Assembly: GCF_000710775.1 (NCBI RefSeq)
Contig: NZ_JOJP01000001.1
Coordinates: 3,390,583-3,454,582, forward strand
Length of the DNA: 64,000 nucleotides
Reading direction: 5' to 3'
Origin: Endozoicomonas elysicola
GTDB lineage: Bacteria; Pseudomonadota; Gammaproteobacteria; Pseudomonadales; Endozoicomonadaceae
Shown: positions 19,336-28,901 of the stretch, piece by piece
Layout of the letters: every line of letters starts with the position of its first letter
Position numbering within the stretch: position 1 is the first letter of the stretch
The notes under the pieces: model-generated
Told to the model about the DNA's origin: nothing
The model's database searches: none
What the model saw: only the letters and a program-made list of their open reading frames with translations
Made by a program: the position numbers and the translations under genes

Positions 19336-19363
19336 TACGTGGTTCATCATGATGAACCACGTA
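19336..19363. repeat. Perfect 28-bp palindrome upstream of cvpA
   Basis: TACGTGGTTCATCA directly followed by its reverse complement, in the 108-base gap between the end of the wbpM-like gene and the cvpA start. It has no loop and no U-run, so it could be an operator for cvpA-purF, a 3'-end hairpin of the polysaccharide transcript, or both. Confidence 0.6.
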
Positions 19364-19383
19364 TCAAAACAATAACATGGAAG

Positions 19384-21432
19384 TTACGGTTCAGCAGTTT
19401 CGAACTGATGAGTTTTTTTGACATTCTGCTTTGCTTCGGAAGATAAAAATAGCCAATCAACCAAAACACTGTCCGGGGTAAAACCAGAAACAAAATCAAC
19501 CATAATGCTTCTTGCCTGATCATAGTCATGATACTCTATGGACGAAAGTATCTTCTCAATCCCCCGAGTTAGAACCATCCAGTCAGAACTCTCTTCCATA
19601 GCACGATATATCAGAGGGTGATCAGTTTCACCAACATTGTCACCAATCAAAAGCTCTTCATAAAGCTTCTCGCCGGGTCTCAAGCCAGTATATTGAATCT
19701 CAATGTCACCCTCAGGATTATCATCATTCTTTTCAACAAACCCAGACAAGCGGATCATATGCCTTGCGAGATCGGCAATTTTGACAGGCTCCCCCATATC
19801 CAACAGAAACACATCACCACCAGCCCCCATTGATCCAGCTTGAATCACCAACTGGGCAGCTTCAGGAATCGTCATAAAATAACGGGTTATTTCTGGGTGT
19901 GTAACTGTGACAGGGCCACCAGAGCGAATCTGTTCACGAAAAAGAGGAATAACAGAACCACTGGAACCAAGCACGTTGCCAAAACGAACCATTGTAAACC
20001 GAGTCTGGTTTTCGACAAATTGATGCTGTTTAATACCAAACAACTCCGGGTGCATCAGGTTCACTTTTTCCTGATTACTGAAAGCCTGTAATACCTGTTC
20101 AGCAAAGCGCTTGGTAGCTCCCATGACATTGGTAGGACGCACAGCCTTATCCGTGGAAATAAGAACAAAGTTCGCAACCTTACCCACCATCGCTGCCTGT
20201 GCGGTATACAATGTCCCCATAATATTATTTCTCACACCCTGAGAAATATTATGCTCAACAATAGGAACATGCTTATAGGCAGCAGCATGATAAATAGTGT
20301 TAATTTTATAGGCTCTAATTACGTCAAGAAGACGACGAGGATCATTAACTGAACCCAAAACGGAGATCAGGTTAAAATTCAAACCAGAATGTTCTTTTAG
20401 CTGCCTGATTTCCTGCTCAATTCGATAAAGGTTGTACTCAGAGTGGTCAAAAACAACAAGGCTTTTGCACTCAAGCTTCGCAATCTGACGGCATAATTCA
20501 GAACCAATTGAACCTCCAGCACCAGTAACCATCACATTCAAACCATGAATACACTGGTTCAGTAATTGACTGTCTGCCTGAACGGGAGCTCTGCCAAGGA
20601 GGTCTCCAATTTCCACCTCCTTGATATCCTGAATTTTAAGACGACCACTGACCAGGTCATCCATACCCGGCATTGTCATGACAGGAATATTCAAGGACTC
20701 CAGATCACGCAAAATCGATTTTCGCTTTGATTCTGCCAGTGAGGGCATTGCCAGCAATACTTGATCAACGAAGGCTTTCTCAACCAACTCTGGCAGTTTA
20801 CTGCTGTGGTACACTTTTCTCCCGTATACCGTTCTACCAACCATGGCACTGTCGTCATCAAGAAAGACAACAGGCCTGAACTCCCAGCCACGGTCGAGGG
20901 CAGAAACCAACTGACAACCAGCTTCACCCGCACCATAAATGGCCACAGGCTTACCTCTTTGAATCTGACTTTGTTTGTCAGCGATAGAGAACGGAGTTAA
21001 TAAAATATCTTTGAGCTTATGCCCCGCCAACCAGTACCGGGCACCATATCTGGAGATACCCAACATAAACAGCAGAATCAACCCAAAAAGGAAAGGGATA
21101 CTTCTGGGTACAGACCACCCCAGTACATATGTCGATAGAATGATACCAGTAACGGAGAGTAAGGTCGTACGCAGAATAGTAAGGGTAACCTGCGGCCCGA
21201 CAAACCTGAGAACCGCACGATACAATCCAAACCGAATACTAATCGGAAGGGTAATTACTGGTGAAAGCAAGCATAAACGAAGAAATAAATCCTGATATTG
21301 AAAGAACCCCTCCCAGCCAAGTCTTATTAAAAAAGCACTGAACAGAGAAGACCAGATGATCAACAGGTCAAAAAACAAACTAATCAAGCGTTTATAAGTA
21401 CGTGGTAAGTCAATTAATCTTGATCTAATCAT
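19384..21432 (-). CDS. WbpM/FlaA1-type UDP-GlcNAc 4,6-dehydratase, membrane-bound
   Basis: The 682-residue protein has four N-terminal membrane helices and a first Rossmann-like domain with 'YGAGEAGCQLVSAL' (about residues 165-178). The C-terminal extended SDR domain has 'VTGAGGSIGSELCRQI' (about 300-315) and the altered catalytic motif 'STDKAVRPTNVMGATKR' (Lys near 437, Met in place of Tyr), as in WbpM. WbpM makes UDP-4-keto-6-deoxy-GlcNAc, precursor of QuiNAc and FucNAc. Length fits WbpM (665 aa). It is the last gene of the locus, as wbpM is in P. aeruginosa. Together with the downstream-type reductase at 22062 and the phosphoglycosyltransferase, a QuiNAc- or FucNAc-primed glycan is inferred. 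No clear ribosome site precedes the ATG. Confidence 0.92.
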   Translation of the reverse strand: MIRSRLIDLPRTYKRLISLFFDLLIIWSSLFSAFLIRLGWEGFFQYQDLFLRLCLLSPVITLPISIRFGLYRAVLRFVGPQVTLTILRTTLLSVTGIILSTYVLGWSVPRSIPFLFGLILLFMLGISRYGARYWLAGHKLKDILLTPFSIADKQSQIQRGKPVAIYGAGEAGCQLVSALDRGWEFRPVVFLDDDSAMVGRTVYGRKVYHSSKLPELVEKAFVDQVLLAMPSLAESKRKSILRDLESLNIPVMTMPGMDDLVSGRLKIQDIKEVEIGDLLGRAPVQADSQLLNQCIHGLNVMVTGAGGSIGSELCRQIAKLECKSLVVFDHSEYNLYRIEQEIRQLKEHSGLNFNLISVLGSVNDPRRLLDVIRAYKINTIYHAAAYKHVPIVEHNISQGVRNNIMGTLYTAQAAMVGKVANFVLISTDKAVRPTNVMGATKRFAEQVLQAFSNQEKVNLMHPELFGIKQHQFVENQTRFTMVRFGNVLGSSGSVIPLFREQIRSGGPVTVTHPEITRYFMTIPEAAQLVIQAGSMGAGGDVFLLDMGEPVKIADLARHMIRLSGFVEKNDDNPEGDIEIQYTGLRPGEKLYEELLIGDNVGETDHPLIYRAMEESSDWMVLTRGIEKILSSIEYHDYDQARSIMVDFVSGFTPDSVLVDWLFLSSEAKQNVKKTHQFETAEP

Positions 21433-21489
21433 TAAAGGAGGGCTTCACATGAAAAAAAGCAGAAAAATGGAGTAGAACATCAACAAAAG

Positions 21490-22071
21490 CTAATTTTTGG
21501 CCTTTACGCGATCTCCTTGGCCACTTCCAGTAACCGTCATCAGTATAAATTTAAAATAGTTACCAATATTCATATTTATTATCATCTCAGAATCTAACTG
21601 AGCCAACCTTTCAGGGTCTGACATATCGATACCATTCACTTGAGCTAACCCGGTGATTCCAGGGCGGACTCTGTAGATTCCTTGAGCCTCTCTAACCGAG
21701 ATCAAATGTTCTTGACTGGGTAAATTAGGTCGAGGCCCTACAAGACTCATCTCACCTATCAGCACATTCCAAAGTTGAGGCAACTCATCCAGCTTGGTCC
21801 TGCGGAGGAACCGACCGAAAGAGGTGATTGAAGAAACTGATGCTAGATGGCTGGCAACTGACGGGGTGCCAACCTTCATAGTTCGAAATTTAACAAGCGT
21901 AAAAACCTGTTGATTACGACCAATTCGTTTCTGCAAAAATAAAGGTGAGCCAGTGTCAAATAGACCACACACATAGATTACCAAAAAAAAAGGGAATCCA
22001 GCAATCAAACCTAGCAAAGCCAAAAAGACATCTAAACTACGCAGCACAGTACTTATCCTTGCTAAAAACAA
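21490..22071 (-). CDS. Undecaprenyl-phosphate sugar phosphotransferase (small monotopic PGT, PglC/WcaJ C-terminal type)
   Basis: It transfers a sugar 1-phosphate from a UDP-sugar to undecaprenyl phosphate and so starts the repeat unit at the inner membrane. The 193-residue protein is the minimal catalytic form. It has a re-entrant helix (residues about 13-37), then 'SPLFLQKRIGRNQQVFTLVKFRTM' and 'KLDELPQLWNVLIGEMSLVGPRP' with the Asp-Glu pair of the active site, and 'VRPGITGLAQVNG'. This is the polyprenol-phosphate sugar phosphotransferase family, not the multi-pass WecA/WbpL family. Its start overlaps the end of the reductase gene by 10 bases. QuiNAc- or FucNAc-phosphate is the likely donor sugar by context. 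Confidence 0.92.
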   Translation of the reverse strand: MFLARISTVLRSLDVFLALLGLIAGFPFFLVIYVCGLFDTGSPLFLQKRIGRNQQVFTLVKFRTMKVGTPSVASHLASVSSITSFGRFLRRTKLDELPQLWNVLIGEMSLVGPRPNLPSQEHLISVREAQGIYRVRPGITGLAQVNGIDMSDPERLAQLDSEMIINMNIGNYFKFILMTVTGSGQGDRVKAKN

Positions 22072-22973
22072 CGTTGAATACCCTCTTTAAACGAAACCGG
22101 AGGGTGCCAGCTGAGAGTATTTTTAGTATGAGAAATATCAATCTGCAAATTCCCACAAAGCTTATCGAATATATTTCTTTTCCCAATAATTCGAGCAAAA
22201 AAATTCAATACTCGGATATCTACAGGAAAAAGAAATGTTCTTTTTCCAGATATGCTAATCATGACCTTAAGCAATTCTGATGTAGACACATCAGAATCAT
22301 CACTTACCAAAAAAGTCTGATTAATAGCAGCAGGGTGATCCAAGCATAAGGTAATTAGGTCAATCAAATTATCAATGCCAACCAAACTCCGACTATTATT
22401 AACAGCCCCAAATGGCAGTGGTATATTTTTTGAAATTATATTCATCAGATTAGAAAAACTTCCACGAGCATTAGGGCCATAGACTAAAGGTGGCCGTATG
22501 ATAACAACCTCTAAATCAGAGTTTTCAGATAGCTCCTTAAGGGCTTGTTCAGCCTCATACTTTGATTGAGTATAAGCATCATAAGGGCTTGGCTCGTCCA
22601 AATATGAAAAGGGTTTATCCGATATATTACCATGGACACCTATAGAGCTGATAAATATAAAACGCTTAATGCCAAAATGGACGCACTGTCTTGCAAGGTT
22701 AATGGTTGCATCCCTGTTTATGTCAAAAAACAGCTTATCATCGGCAGAAGATGATGATTTTGATAAATGAGCACTAGCGGCTGTATGGACCACAGTATTG
22801 ATATCATTTAAAACAGCAGACCAATCAGTACTGTAACTCAATTCGCCCATATTCACAAAACCATGAGTAGACTTCCTGGAAATGGCTGTAACATTGAATT
22901 TCGTTCCGTGCAGTGAGTTGCGCAAGTGAGAACCTATAAACCCAGTTGCACCCGTAATCAAGACATTATTCAT
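22062..22973 (-). CDS. NAD-dependent epimerase/reductase, WbpV/WbpK-like
   Basis: An extended SDR of 303 residues with the cofactor motif 'VLITGATGFIGSHL', catalytic Ser in 'IFISSIGVHG', 'YTQSKYEAEQAL' (a YxxxK with Tyr in 'YDAYTQSKYEAE') and 'IIRPPLVYGPNARG'. In P. aeruginosa and relatives such a gene (wbpV or wbpK) lies beside the initiating transferase and wbpM and reduces the 4-keto sugar to UDP-QuiNAc or UDP-FucNAc. The order here supports that reading. I start at the ATG at 22973 (MNNVLITG); the frame extends 15 bases further to a TTG without support. 170 AT-rich bases with nothing recognisable separate it from manC. Confidence 0.82.
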   Translation of the reverse strand: MNNVLITGATGFIGSHLRNSLHGTKFNVTAISRKSTHGFVNMGELSYSTDWSAVLNDINTVVHTAASAHLSKSSSSADDKLFFDINRDATINLARQCVHFGIKRFIFISSIGVHGNISDKPFSYLDEPSPYDAYTQSKYEAEQALKELSENSDLEVVIIRPPLVYGPNARGSFSNLMNIISKNIPLPFGAVNNSRSLVGIDNLIDLITLCLDHPAAINQTFLVSDDSDVSTSELLKVMISISGKRTFLFPVDIRVLNFFARIIGKRNIFDKLCGNLQIDISHTKNTLSWHPPVSFKEGIQRCF

Positions 22974-23143
22974 AACAAACAAATACAAAAAACGATTTCT
23001 AAATATAAATAGAAAGATTTAATTCATCAAAGCATTTAAACTCACTAACAAAAAAAGGGTATAGTTGGCAAGCAAAAAGCTTAGATAAAGATATTCTTTA
23101 AAAAATAAGCGAATATGGAGGTAGTCAAAACAATAAAAAAACG

Positions 23144-24616
23144 TTACGAGCGGCCATAGTTGTCTTCGAATCTTACTATATCATCTTCTCCAAGATAAGA
23201 ACCGCTTTGGACTTCAATTAACTCAAGATCAAGCTTACCGGGATTTTCCAACCTATGGACAGATCCTATTGGAATGTAGGTTGATTGATTTTCTGTAAGT
23301 AGTATTTCTTTACCGTCAATTTCAACAAGCGCAGTACCTTTAACAACTACCCAGTGTTCTGCCCTATGAAAATGCTTTTGCAGAGAAAGCTTTGCACCTG
23401 GCTTCACAATAATACGTTTAACTTGGAAACGATCCCCCATATCAACCGAGTCATATGCTCCCCATGGTCGGTAAACTTTTCTATGTAAGTTTGCCTCAGA
23501 TCTCCCCTGAGCCTTAAGCTTCTCTACAACCTTTTTAACATCCTGAACATTGTTTTTATGAGCCACAAGAATAGCATCATCGCTGTCTACTACGACAAGA
23601 TCATCAACACCTATTGTAGCAATCAATCTTTTATCACTACGCACGTAGCTATTCCGGGTATCATGGAGAATGACGTCACCCAAACAAGCATTCCCGAGCT
23701 CATCTTTTTCAGAAATTTCAGCAAGAGAAGTCCAGGAACCAACATCAGACCAACCGGCATCTAAAGGGACAACCACCGCATCCGAAGTTTTCTCCATCAC
23801 TGCATAATCTATAGAATCATCAGGACATGACTCAAACATTTCCTGATCAACCCTAACAAAGTCGAGATCGCTATTCTGGCTGTCCATTGCATTTTTGCAG
23901 ACAGATAAGATATCGGGACGAAATTTATTCAATTCCTCTAAATAACGAGAGGCTTTGAAAAGGAACATCCCTGAGTTCCAGAAGTATTCGCCAGAAGATA
24001 GATAGGCATGAGCAGTTTCTATATCAGGTTTTTCAACAAACTCTTGAACGGGGTAAAAAGTATTATCCGTATCAACGTCGCTACTATTTATTTCGTTGGA
24101 ACCCGCTTTTATATAGCCATAACCAGTTTCGGCATGGGTAGGTACAATACCAAATGTTACTAGCTTACCAAGCTTTGCTGCTGGTAAAGCATTTTCAACA
24201 GCAAGACGGAAAGCATCAAGATCTCGAATAACGTGATCGGCTGCGAGTACCAGAAGCAAGGGGTCTTGATCTGACTCATGTGAAGATGTTTCCTGATTCT
24301 GCTCACTAGACTGAAGTAATTTTAAAGAAGCCAATGCAACTGCAGGGGCGGTATTACGCCCAAAAGGTTCCAGAATAATAGCTTCTGCTTTCTTCCCCAT
24401 TAGCCTAAGTTGCTCAGCAACAAGAAATCGATGGTCTTCATTGGCAATTACCAATGGAGCTGAAACAGAGTCCAGAGTATCAAGGCGTGAAACTGTATTC
24501 TGAAACATGGTTTTATTATCAACCAGAGGCAAAAACTGTTTGGGGTTTAGCGCCCTGGATTTTGGCCAAAGTCGACTGCCCGTACCACCTGATAGAATAA
24601 CTGGAAAAATAGTCAT
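23144..24616 (-). CDS. manC: Mannose-1-phosphate guanylyltransferase / mannose-6-phosphate isomerase
   Basis: A type II bifunctional enzyme of 490 residues that supplies GDP-mannose. The N-terminal nucleotidyltransferase has '[26 protein letters not shown]' (residues 6-31), 'LVLAADHVI' and 'FVEKPD' (about 194). The C-terminal cupin-type isomerase domain has '[19 protein letters not shown]' and '[14 protein letters not shown]'. It feeds Gmd encoded at the other end of the locus. No phosphomannomutase gene is in the window, so mannose 1-phosphate must come from an AlgC-like enzyme elsewhere. It is more AT-rich than the housekeeping genes but less so than the transferases that follow. Confidence 0.95.
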   Translation of the reverse strand: MTIFPVILSGGTGSRLWPKSRALNPKQFLPLVDNKTMFQNTVSRLDTLDSVSAPLVIANEDHRFLVAEQLRLMGKKAEAIILEPFGRNTAPAVALASLKLLQSSEQNQETSSHESDQDPLLLVLAADHVIRDLDAFRLAVENALPAAKLGKLVTFGIVPTHAETGYGYIKAGSNEINSSDVDTDNTFYPVQEFVEKPDIETAHAYLSSGEYFWNSGMFLFKASRYLEELNKFRPDILSVCKNAMDSQNSDLDFVRVDQEMFESCPDDSIDYAVMEKTSDAVVVPLDAGWSDVGSWTSLAEISEKDELGNACLGDVILHDTRNSYVRSDKRLIATIGVDDLVVVDSDDAILVAHKNNVQDVKKVVEKLKAQGRSEANLHRKVYRPWGAYDSVDMGDRFQVKRIIVKPGAKLSLQKHFHRAEHWVVVKGTALVEIDGKEILLTENQSTYIPIGSVHRLENPGKLDLELIEVQSGSYLGEDDIVRFEDNYGRS

Positions 24617-24686
24617 AAAAGTTACGCCAAGAAGATATATTTTTAAAAGAGTATAATAAAGAAAAAACTGCTAACTTGATAAAAGG

Positions 24687-25838
24687 CTAAACACTATCAA
24701 CAGAGACACCCTCAACAAGAAATTCGAGTTTTTTTAGGACTATATGATCATCAAAATCTTTTTTTACACGTCTAATCGCAGCTCTTCCGTAAGATAATCT
24801 CTCACTTTCATTAACCAACATCTCTTTTAATGCAAGATAAAGTTGTAATGGATTTTTAGGGTCAACAGTAAAACCAGTTTGCCGATGAATACTAACCCAG
24901 GGAACACCTGATGGTAGATTTGTATTTATAACAGGTGTACCAAGGCTCATAGACTCTATTTGAGTAATACCAAAAGCTTCTGACCTTTCAACAGAAGGAA
25001 ATAAGAAACATTTCGATTTTTGAAGCAGCCAATATTTCTCATCGCTATCAAGAAAACGATTAATGAAAATGACATTATCCAATGAATACTCTTTTATTTT
25101 ATCCGAGATTAATGATGAGTATTCCCCTTCACCTGCAATAACAATTCTCGGTTCAAATCCATCTTTCTTAGCTAAAAGAAGCGCATCCATCAAAACATCA
25201 ACTCCCTTATAGTAACAGAGTCGACCAAAGAAACAGCCATCTATATTATCAAGTGTACCAAGCAGTTTACCTTTATAGTTGTTAGCAGAAACATTTACAT
25301 CGTCAACGTTAACAGAAAGAGGTAATACTACAATTTTATCCTTCAACATGTAAGGTTTTAGAAATTCAGAGTATGAAACTAGCTTAGGGGAAGTAACGAT
25401 TATTTTATCTACATTATAAACACTACTATTGAGCAATGGCTTAAGTAGTCTTTTTAGAAAGCCCTGCTTAACAATATCACTATGCCATACTGCAAAAATT
25501 TTAGTTCTTCGCTTAATAAAGCGTGTAAGAAAAAAAACAAAATCAGCCATAGGAAATGGAAGATGAAAAAAAACGAGATCACTCTTAAGAAATAGTCTTA
25601 TATAATAAAACACAAAAGAAAGAGAGACAGGCATCGAGAAAAAAGTGCCGAGTGAACTGCAACGATACACTTTGACATTGTTAATAATTTCCAATTGAGT
25701 AAATAAAGAAAATTTCTCTTGCACACATAAAATGGTTACACTGTGCTTTTTGGCTAAAAACTCACTATGTTGTTTGCAAACGGTTTCAACACCACCCATT
25801 ACAGGATAGTAAAATTTATTGACCTGTAAAATATTCAC
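24687..25838 (-). CDS. Glycosyltransferase, GT4 family
   Basis: The 383-residue GT-B enzyme begins 'MNILQVNKFYYPVMGGVETVCKQHSEFLAKKHSV', the classic GT4 glycine-rich acceptor loop. It has the donor-site signature 'SVERSEAFGITQIESMSLGTPVINTNLPSGVPW' with the EX7E arrangement in the C-terminal half. GT4 enzymes are retaining and often use GDP-mannose or UDP-sugars; the linkage cannot be predicted. Its start overlaps the preceding gene's stop by 4 bases, so the two are probably coupled. Markedly AT-rich, with many A-ending codons. Confidence 0.9.
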   Translation of the reverse strand: MNILQVNKFYYPVMGGVETVCKQHSEFLAKKHSVTILCVQEKFSLFTQLEIINNVKVYRCSSLGTFFSMPVSLSFVFYYIRLFLKSDLVFFHLPFPMADFVFFLTRFIKRRTKIFAVWHSDIVKQGFLKRLLKPLLNSSVYNVDKIIVTSPKLVSYSEFLKPYMLKDKIVVLPLSVNVDDVNVSANNYKGKLLGTLDNIDGCFFGRLCYYKGVDVLMDALLLAKKDGFEPRIVIAGEGEYSSLISDKIKEYSLDNVIFINRFLDSDEKYWLLQKSKCFLFPSVERSEAFGITQIESMSLGTPVINTNLPSGVPWVSIHRQTGFTVDPKNPLQLYLALKEMLVNESERLSYGRAAIRRVKKDFDDHIVLKKLEFLVEGVSVDSV

Positions 25839-26887
25839 AGAAACTCCTGATAAATCATTTCTGCTGCATCATCCCAGTTATAAACTGCCAGCAATTCCTC
25901 ATAATTCGACTTTTCATTATCTTTTATACTCAAAATAAAATCATCCAATCCTGTAAATGTGACTGGATCGAAATAAGAGATAGAATTTCCAGCAACCTCA
26001 TGAAACACCGGTAGGTTAGAAGCAGCGATGGGTAATTTAAACTTCATGGCTTCCAGTAAAGGTAAGCCAAAACCTTCATATAAGCTGGGATATATAAAGG
26101 CAGAGGCATTTTCATATAACATGGAAAGCTCATGATCATTTACATAGTCAGTAAAAACAATGTCTTTATGGCAGTGATCAATACTTTCACCTGTTATAAA
26201 ACCACCTATCCTTCCGACAATGACTAGTTTATATTTAGAATGAAGACCGTTTTGACTAATAAAATAATTGATTAAAGGCTTAATATTTTTATGAGGTTTA
26301 ACATTACCAACACACAGTAGATATTTGCTAGCCATCATCTTTTTAATTAACTCTGAAACCTCACCTTTATTAGAAGAAAAACGCCTGGGAAGCCCATTTT
26401 TTATAGCAATTACTGGTTTACCCCTGACAAGAAATTTAAAAAAAGATAAAATTTCAGACTTCGAAAATTCAGAGATGGTTAACAGTTTAGATGACCTAAT
26501 AATTTGTAAAAACAGAATCAAGTAAAAAGCCAAATAAACCTTAATCCCAAAAAACCTTCTAAATCTTAATGGGCAAACATCGTGAATGGTAGATATAATG
26601 CGTATGGAAGAATTCAAAGGAGCAACAGTTGGAGACGGTAGAAAATAGAGATCATATTTTTTTAAGTGCTTTGATAAAGAAAAAAGATTTTTATATGAAA
26701 AACGGCCATAGTTAACTTCAATAACATTGTAATTCTGAACTGGCAATATAGAAAGATTATCTTCAAGCCCAGGGTTTATCAGTACTCCAATTTGTATAGG
26801 AAGCTTTGATAGAGAACGAATAATTTCTACAGTATAAACACCTAAACCTGAATCATTTAGGCAACGGGCATCAATAAGCACCCTCAT
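25835..26887 (-). CDS. Glycosyltransferase, GT4 family (mannosyltransferase-like)
   Basis: The 350-residue GT-B enzyme starts 'MRVLIDARCLNDSGLGVYTVEIIRSL' and has 'YLLCVGNVKPHKNIKPLI' and 'FIYPSLYEGFGLPLLEAMKFKLPIAASNLPVFHEVAG', the EX7E donor-site motif. The 'GNxxPHKN' and 'YEGFGLP' forms are those of WbdA/WbpY-like mannosyl- and deoxyhexosyltransferases that use GDP-sugars, which fits the GDP-sugar pathway in this locus. The acceptor is unknown. The ATG has no good ribosome site. 93 bases separate it from the GT2 gene upstream. Confidence 0.9.
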   Translation of the reverse strand: MRVLIDARCLNDSGLGVYTVEIIRSLSKLPIQIGVLINPGLEDNLSILPVQNYNVIEVNYGRFSYKNLFSLSKHLKKYDLYFLPSPTVAPLNSSIRIISTIHDVCPLRFRRFFGIKVYLAFYLILFLQIIRSSKLLTISEFSKSEILSFFKFLVRGKPVIAIKNGLPRRFSSNKGEVSELIKKMMASKYLLCVGNVKPHKNIKPLINYFISQNGLHSKYKLVIVGRIGGFITGESIDHCHKDIVFTDYVNDHELSMLYENASAFIYPSLYEGFGLPLLEAMKFKLPIAASNLPVFHEVAGNSISYFDPVTFTGLDDFILSIKDNEKSNYEELLAVYNWDDAAEMIYQEFL

Positions 26888-26980
26888 AGGTAACCTTAAA
26901 ATAAAATTGAAAAATTAATGAGAATCACGAACGGTTTTGAACATACATATACAAAGTAAGAAGCTTTGAGCTTGAATATA

Positions 26981-27781
26981 TTAAAGCTCCTTTTTTAAAA
27001 TGGAAAATCGACTTCTATATAACTCTACAAAAAAAGAAAGGCCCAGCTTTTCCAAAAAAATCCTGACAAGCATTCTAGCCTTTTGATAGTAAAGATATAG
27101 TTTGCCGGCAGATGAAGAGGTAATTTTATGCTTAACTTTGGCTTTAAAAACTTCATCGAGTGCACGAAAAGCATATACATCTGAAACTCCACCATAGCGC
27201 ATGTTAGCGATACAATAGGGTAAATATAGAAATTTCTTTTTATGCGTATAAAAACGCAATGAAATTTCATAATCCATGGCGTAAGAATAAGAGAAATCAA
27301 AACCACCCAATTCTTTTAAAGTAGTTAATTTAAAGAAACTTGCTCCGCCATTGATAGTCATTTCCTTAATTAAATTTTTATGATCAGGTTTGAATAAGTA
27401 ATCTTTATTATCACCCTTCCAGTACTGCATATCACCATATAACAAGTCATCGTAATAAACTGAATTTTCAAAAATTTTTGAAATTACATCGGGCTGTAAC
27501 CAATCATCAGAATTTACAAAAAGAACGTAGTCACCGGTACAGTTTGATATTCCTTTATTGATTGCATCACTTATTCCATTATCTTCTTCAGAAATTAAAA
27601 CGGAAATTTTATCAGAATATTTTTTTATTATATCGAGTGTTCCATCAGTTGATGCTCCATCAACAACAATATATTCAATATATGGATACTGTTGGTTTAC
27701 AACACTTTGTACACACTGCTCAATGAGTGAAACATTGTTATAACAGACAGTAACTATACTAATCTTGTTCATTTCTTTCAT
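26981..27781 (-). CDS. Glycosyltransferase, GT2 family (WcaA-like)
   Basis: A 266-residue GT-A enzyme with 'ISIVTVCYNNVSLIEQCVQSVVNQQYPYIEYIVVDGASTDGTLDII' at the N-terminus and the metal-binding 'LFVNSDDWLQPDV' (SDD in place of DxD). 'NGGASFFKLTTLKELGGFD' forms the acceptor lid. The match is to GT2 enzymes of colanic-acid and O-antigen clusters that transfer one sugar with inversion. The start is either the ATG at 27781 or the ATG at 27772; both overlap the upstream gene's 3' end. Confidence 0.9.
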   Translation of the reverse strand: MKEMNKISIVTVCYNNVSLIEQCVQSVVNQQYPYIEYIVVDGASTDGTLDIIKKYSDKISVLISEEDNGISDAINKGISNCTGDYVLFVNSDDWLQPDVISKIFENSVYYDDLLYGDMQYWKGDNKDYLFKPDHKNLIKEMTINGGASFFKLTTLKELGGFDFSYSYAMDYEISLRFYTHKKKFLYLPYCIANMRYGGVSDVYAFRALDEVFKAKVKHKITSSSAGKLYLYYQKARMLVRIFLEKLGLSFFVELYRSRFSILKKEL

Positions 27782-28901
27782 CTAAAATATTTTCCAACAG
27801 AGTCGTCATCGTACGATTAAAATTTGACTGCGAAAAGTTTAGCCTTGAATATTCGAATAATTGTTCGCTTCTACTCAAATACGACTCAAAAGATTCTGTT
27901 TTTATTTCATCAATAACTTTTGTAAGTGATTTTAAAGATGGAGAGTCAAGAAAGTAACCTAAACCTTCAGGTAGAGAAACACCACACTCTCTGGTAATTA
28001 TTGGAATGACTCCATGAGACATACAAGTAAGTACAGATGTTGACATACCCTCCGAACAGGAAGGATGAATCATATACCCGACATTGGTGATTAAATCATT
28101 AAACTCAGGTGAATTTACATTAATGAAACCAATATTATGGATATTATCCCGATCCAAATTAAATAAATATTCTTCGTCTTTTGACAGGCCTGCAATAAAT
28201 AAATTTAGATTTTTATTTACCATGAAAAAATCAATTACAATATCCAATCCTTTATGTATTGCCCCTGATGAACCGAACCACAAATAATTCCTTTGACAAT
28301 TTTTGCTTTTTTTAATCTCTGAAAAGTGAGGCGAAATTATTGCCGGCGCATTAATAGTATAGATATTTAAACTTGACGAATAAGTTTTACGTGTATATTC
28401 ATTACCAAGAAGAATGATATTATCAGTGAGACCTAAATCAGATGATAAAACAAATTCATGCTTCCTCTTTTGTTTTGCATGAGGCTGACTTCTATTATTG
28501 AATTCGACTATTCGCTTAAACTCTGCTCTTTCTAAAAAATCTGGGTGACCGCCATTAAGATAAAGAATATTATTTCTTGCCATCTTATAATTATTTCTGA
28601 AAAAATACCCAAATCCTATCATTACGTCATATTTATCATTCAGCATCACGTCAGAACGGCAATCAACTACATCAACATTAAACCCTAAATCATTCAGCGC
28701 TAAAGCAATCTGCCTGACTTCGATCCACGATGAGTGCCTGGTTTCTTCTGAATATATGAACGGTTCATATAAATAAGAAATCAAAGCTGTTCTACGATTC
28801 ACACCATTGAAAATATTTTTTTTAACTCGATAAAACCTTAGCCTCCTCTTTAAATAAACTTTAAATGAGGTAGGAATAATACTTTTAATATAACAAATCA
28901 T
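27759..28901 (-). CDS. Glycosyltransferase, GT4-like, divergent N-terminus
   Basis: A 380-residue protein. The C-terminal half reads as a GT-B donor domain: 'YLWFGSSGAIHKGLDIVIDFF', 'LFIAGLSKDEEYLF', 'IHNIGFINVNSPEFNDLITNVGYMIHPSCSEGMSTSVLTCMSHGVIPIITRECG'. The N-terminal half ('RTALISYLYEPFIYSEETRHSSWIEVRQIALALNDLGFNVDVVDC') is poorly conserved. A basic leader of about 30 residues (KVYLKRRLRFYRVKKN) may aid membrane association. It overlaps both neighbours by a few bases. Donor and acceptor cannot be inferred. Confidence 0.82.
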   Translation of the reverse strand: MICYIKSIIPTSFKVYLKRRLRFYRVKKNIFNGVNRRTALISYLYEPFIYSEETRHSSWIEVRQIALALNDLGFNVDVVDCRSDVMLNDKYDVMIGFGYFFRNNYKMARNNILYLNGGHPDFLERAEFKRIVEFNNRSQPHAKQKRKHEFVLSSDLGLTDNIILLGNEYTRKTYSSSLNIYTINAPAIISPHFSEIKKSKNCQRNYLWFGSSGAIHKGLDIVIDFFMVNKNLNLFIAGLSKDEEYLFNLDRDNIHNIGFINVNSPEFNDLITNVGYMIHPSCSEGMSTSVLTCMSHGVIPIITRECGVSLPEGLGYFLDSPSLKSLTKVIDEIKTESFESYLSRSEQLFEYSRLNFSQSNFNRTMTTLLENILDERNEQD

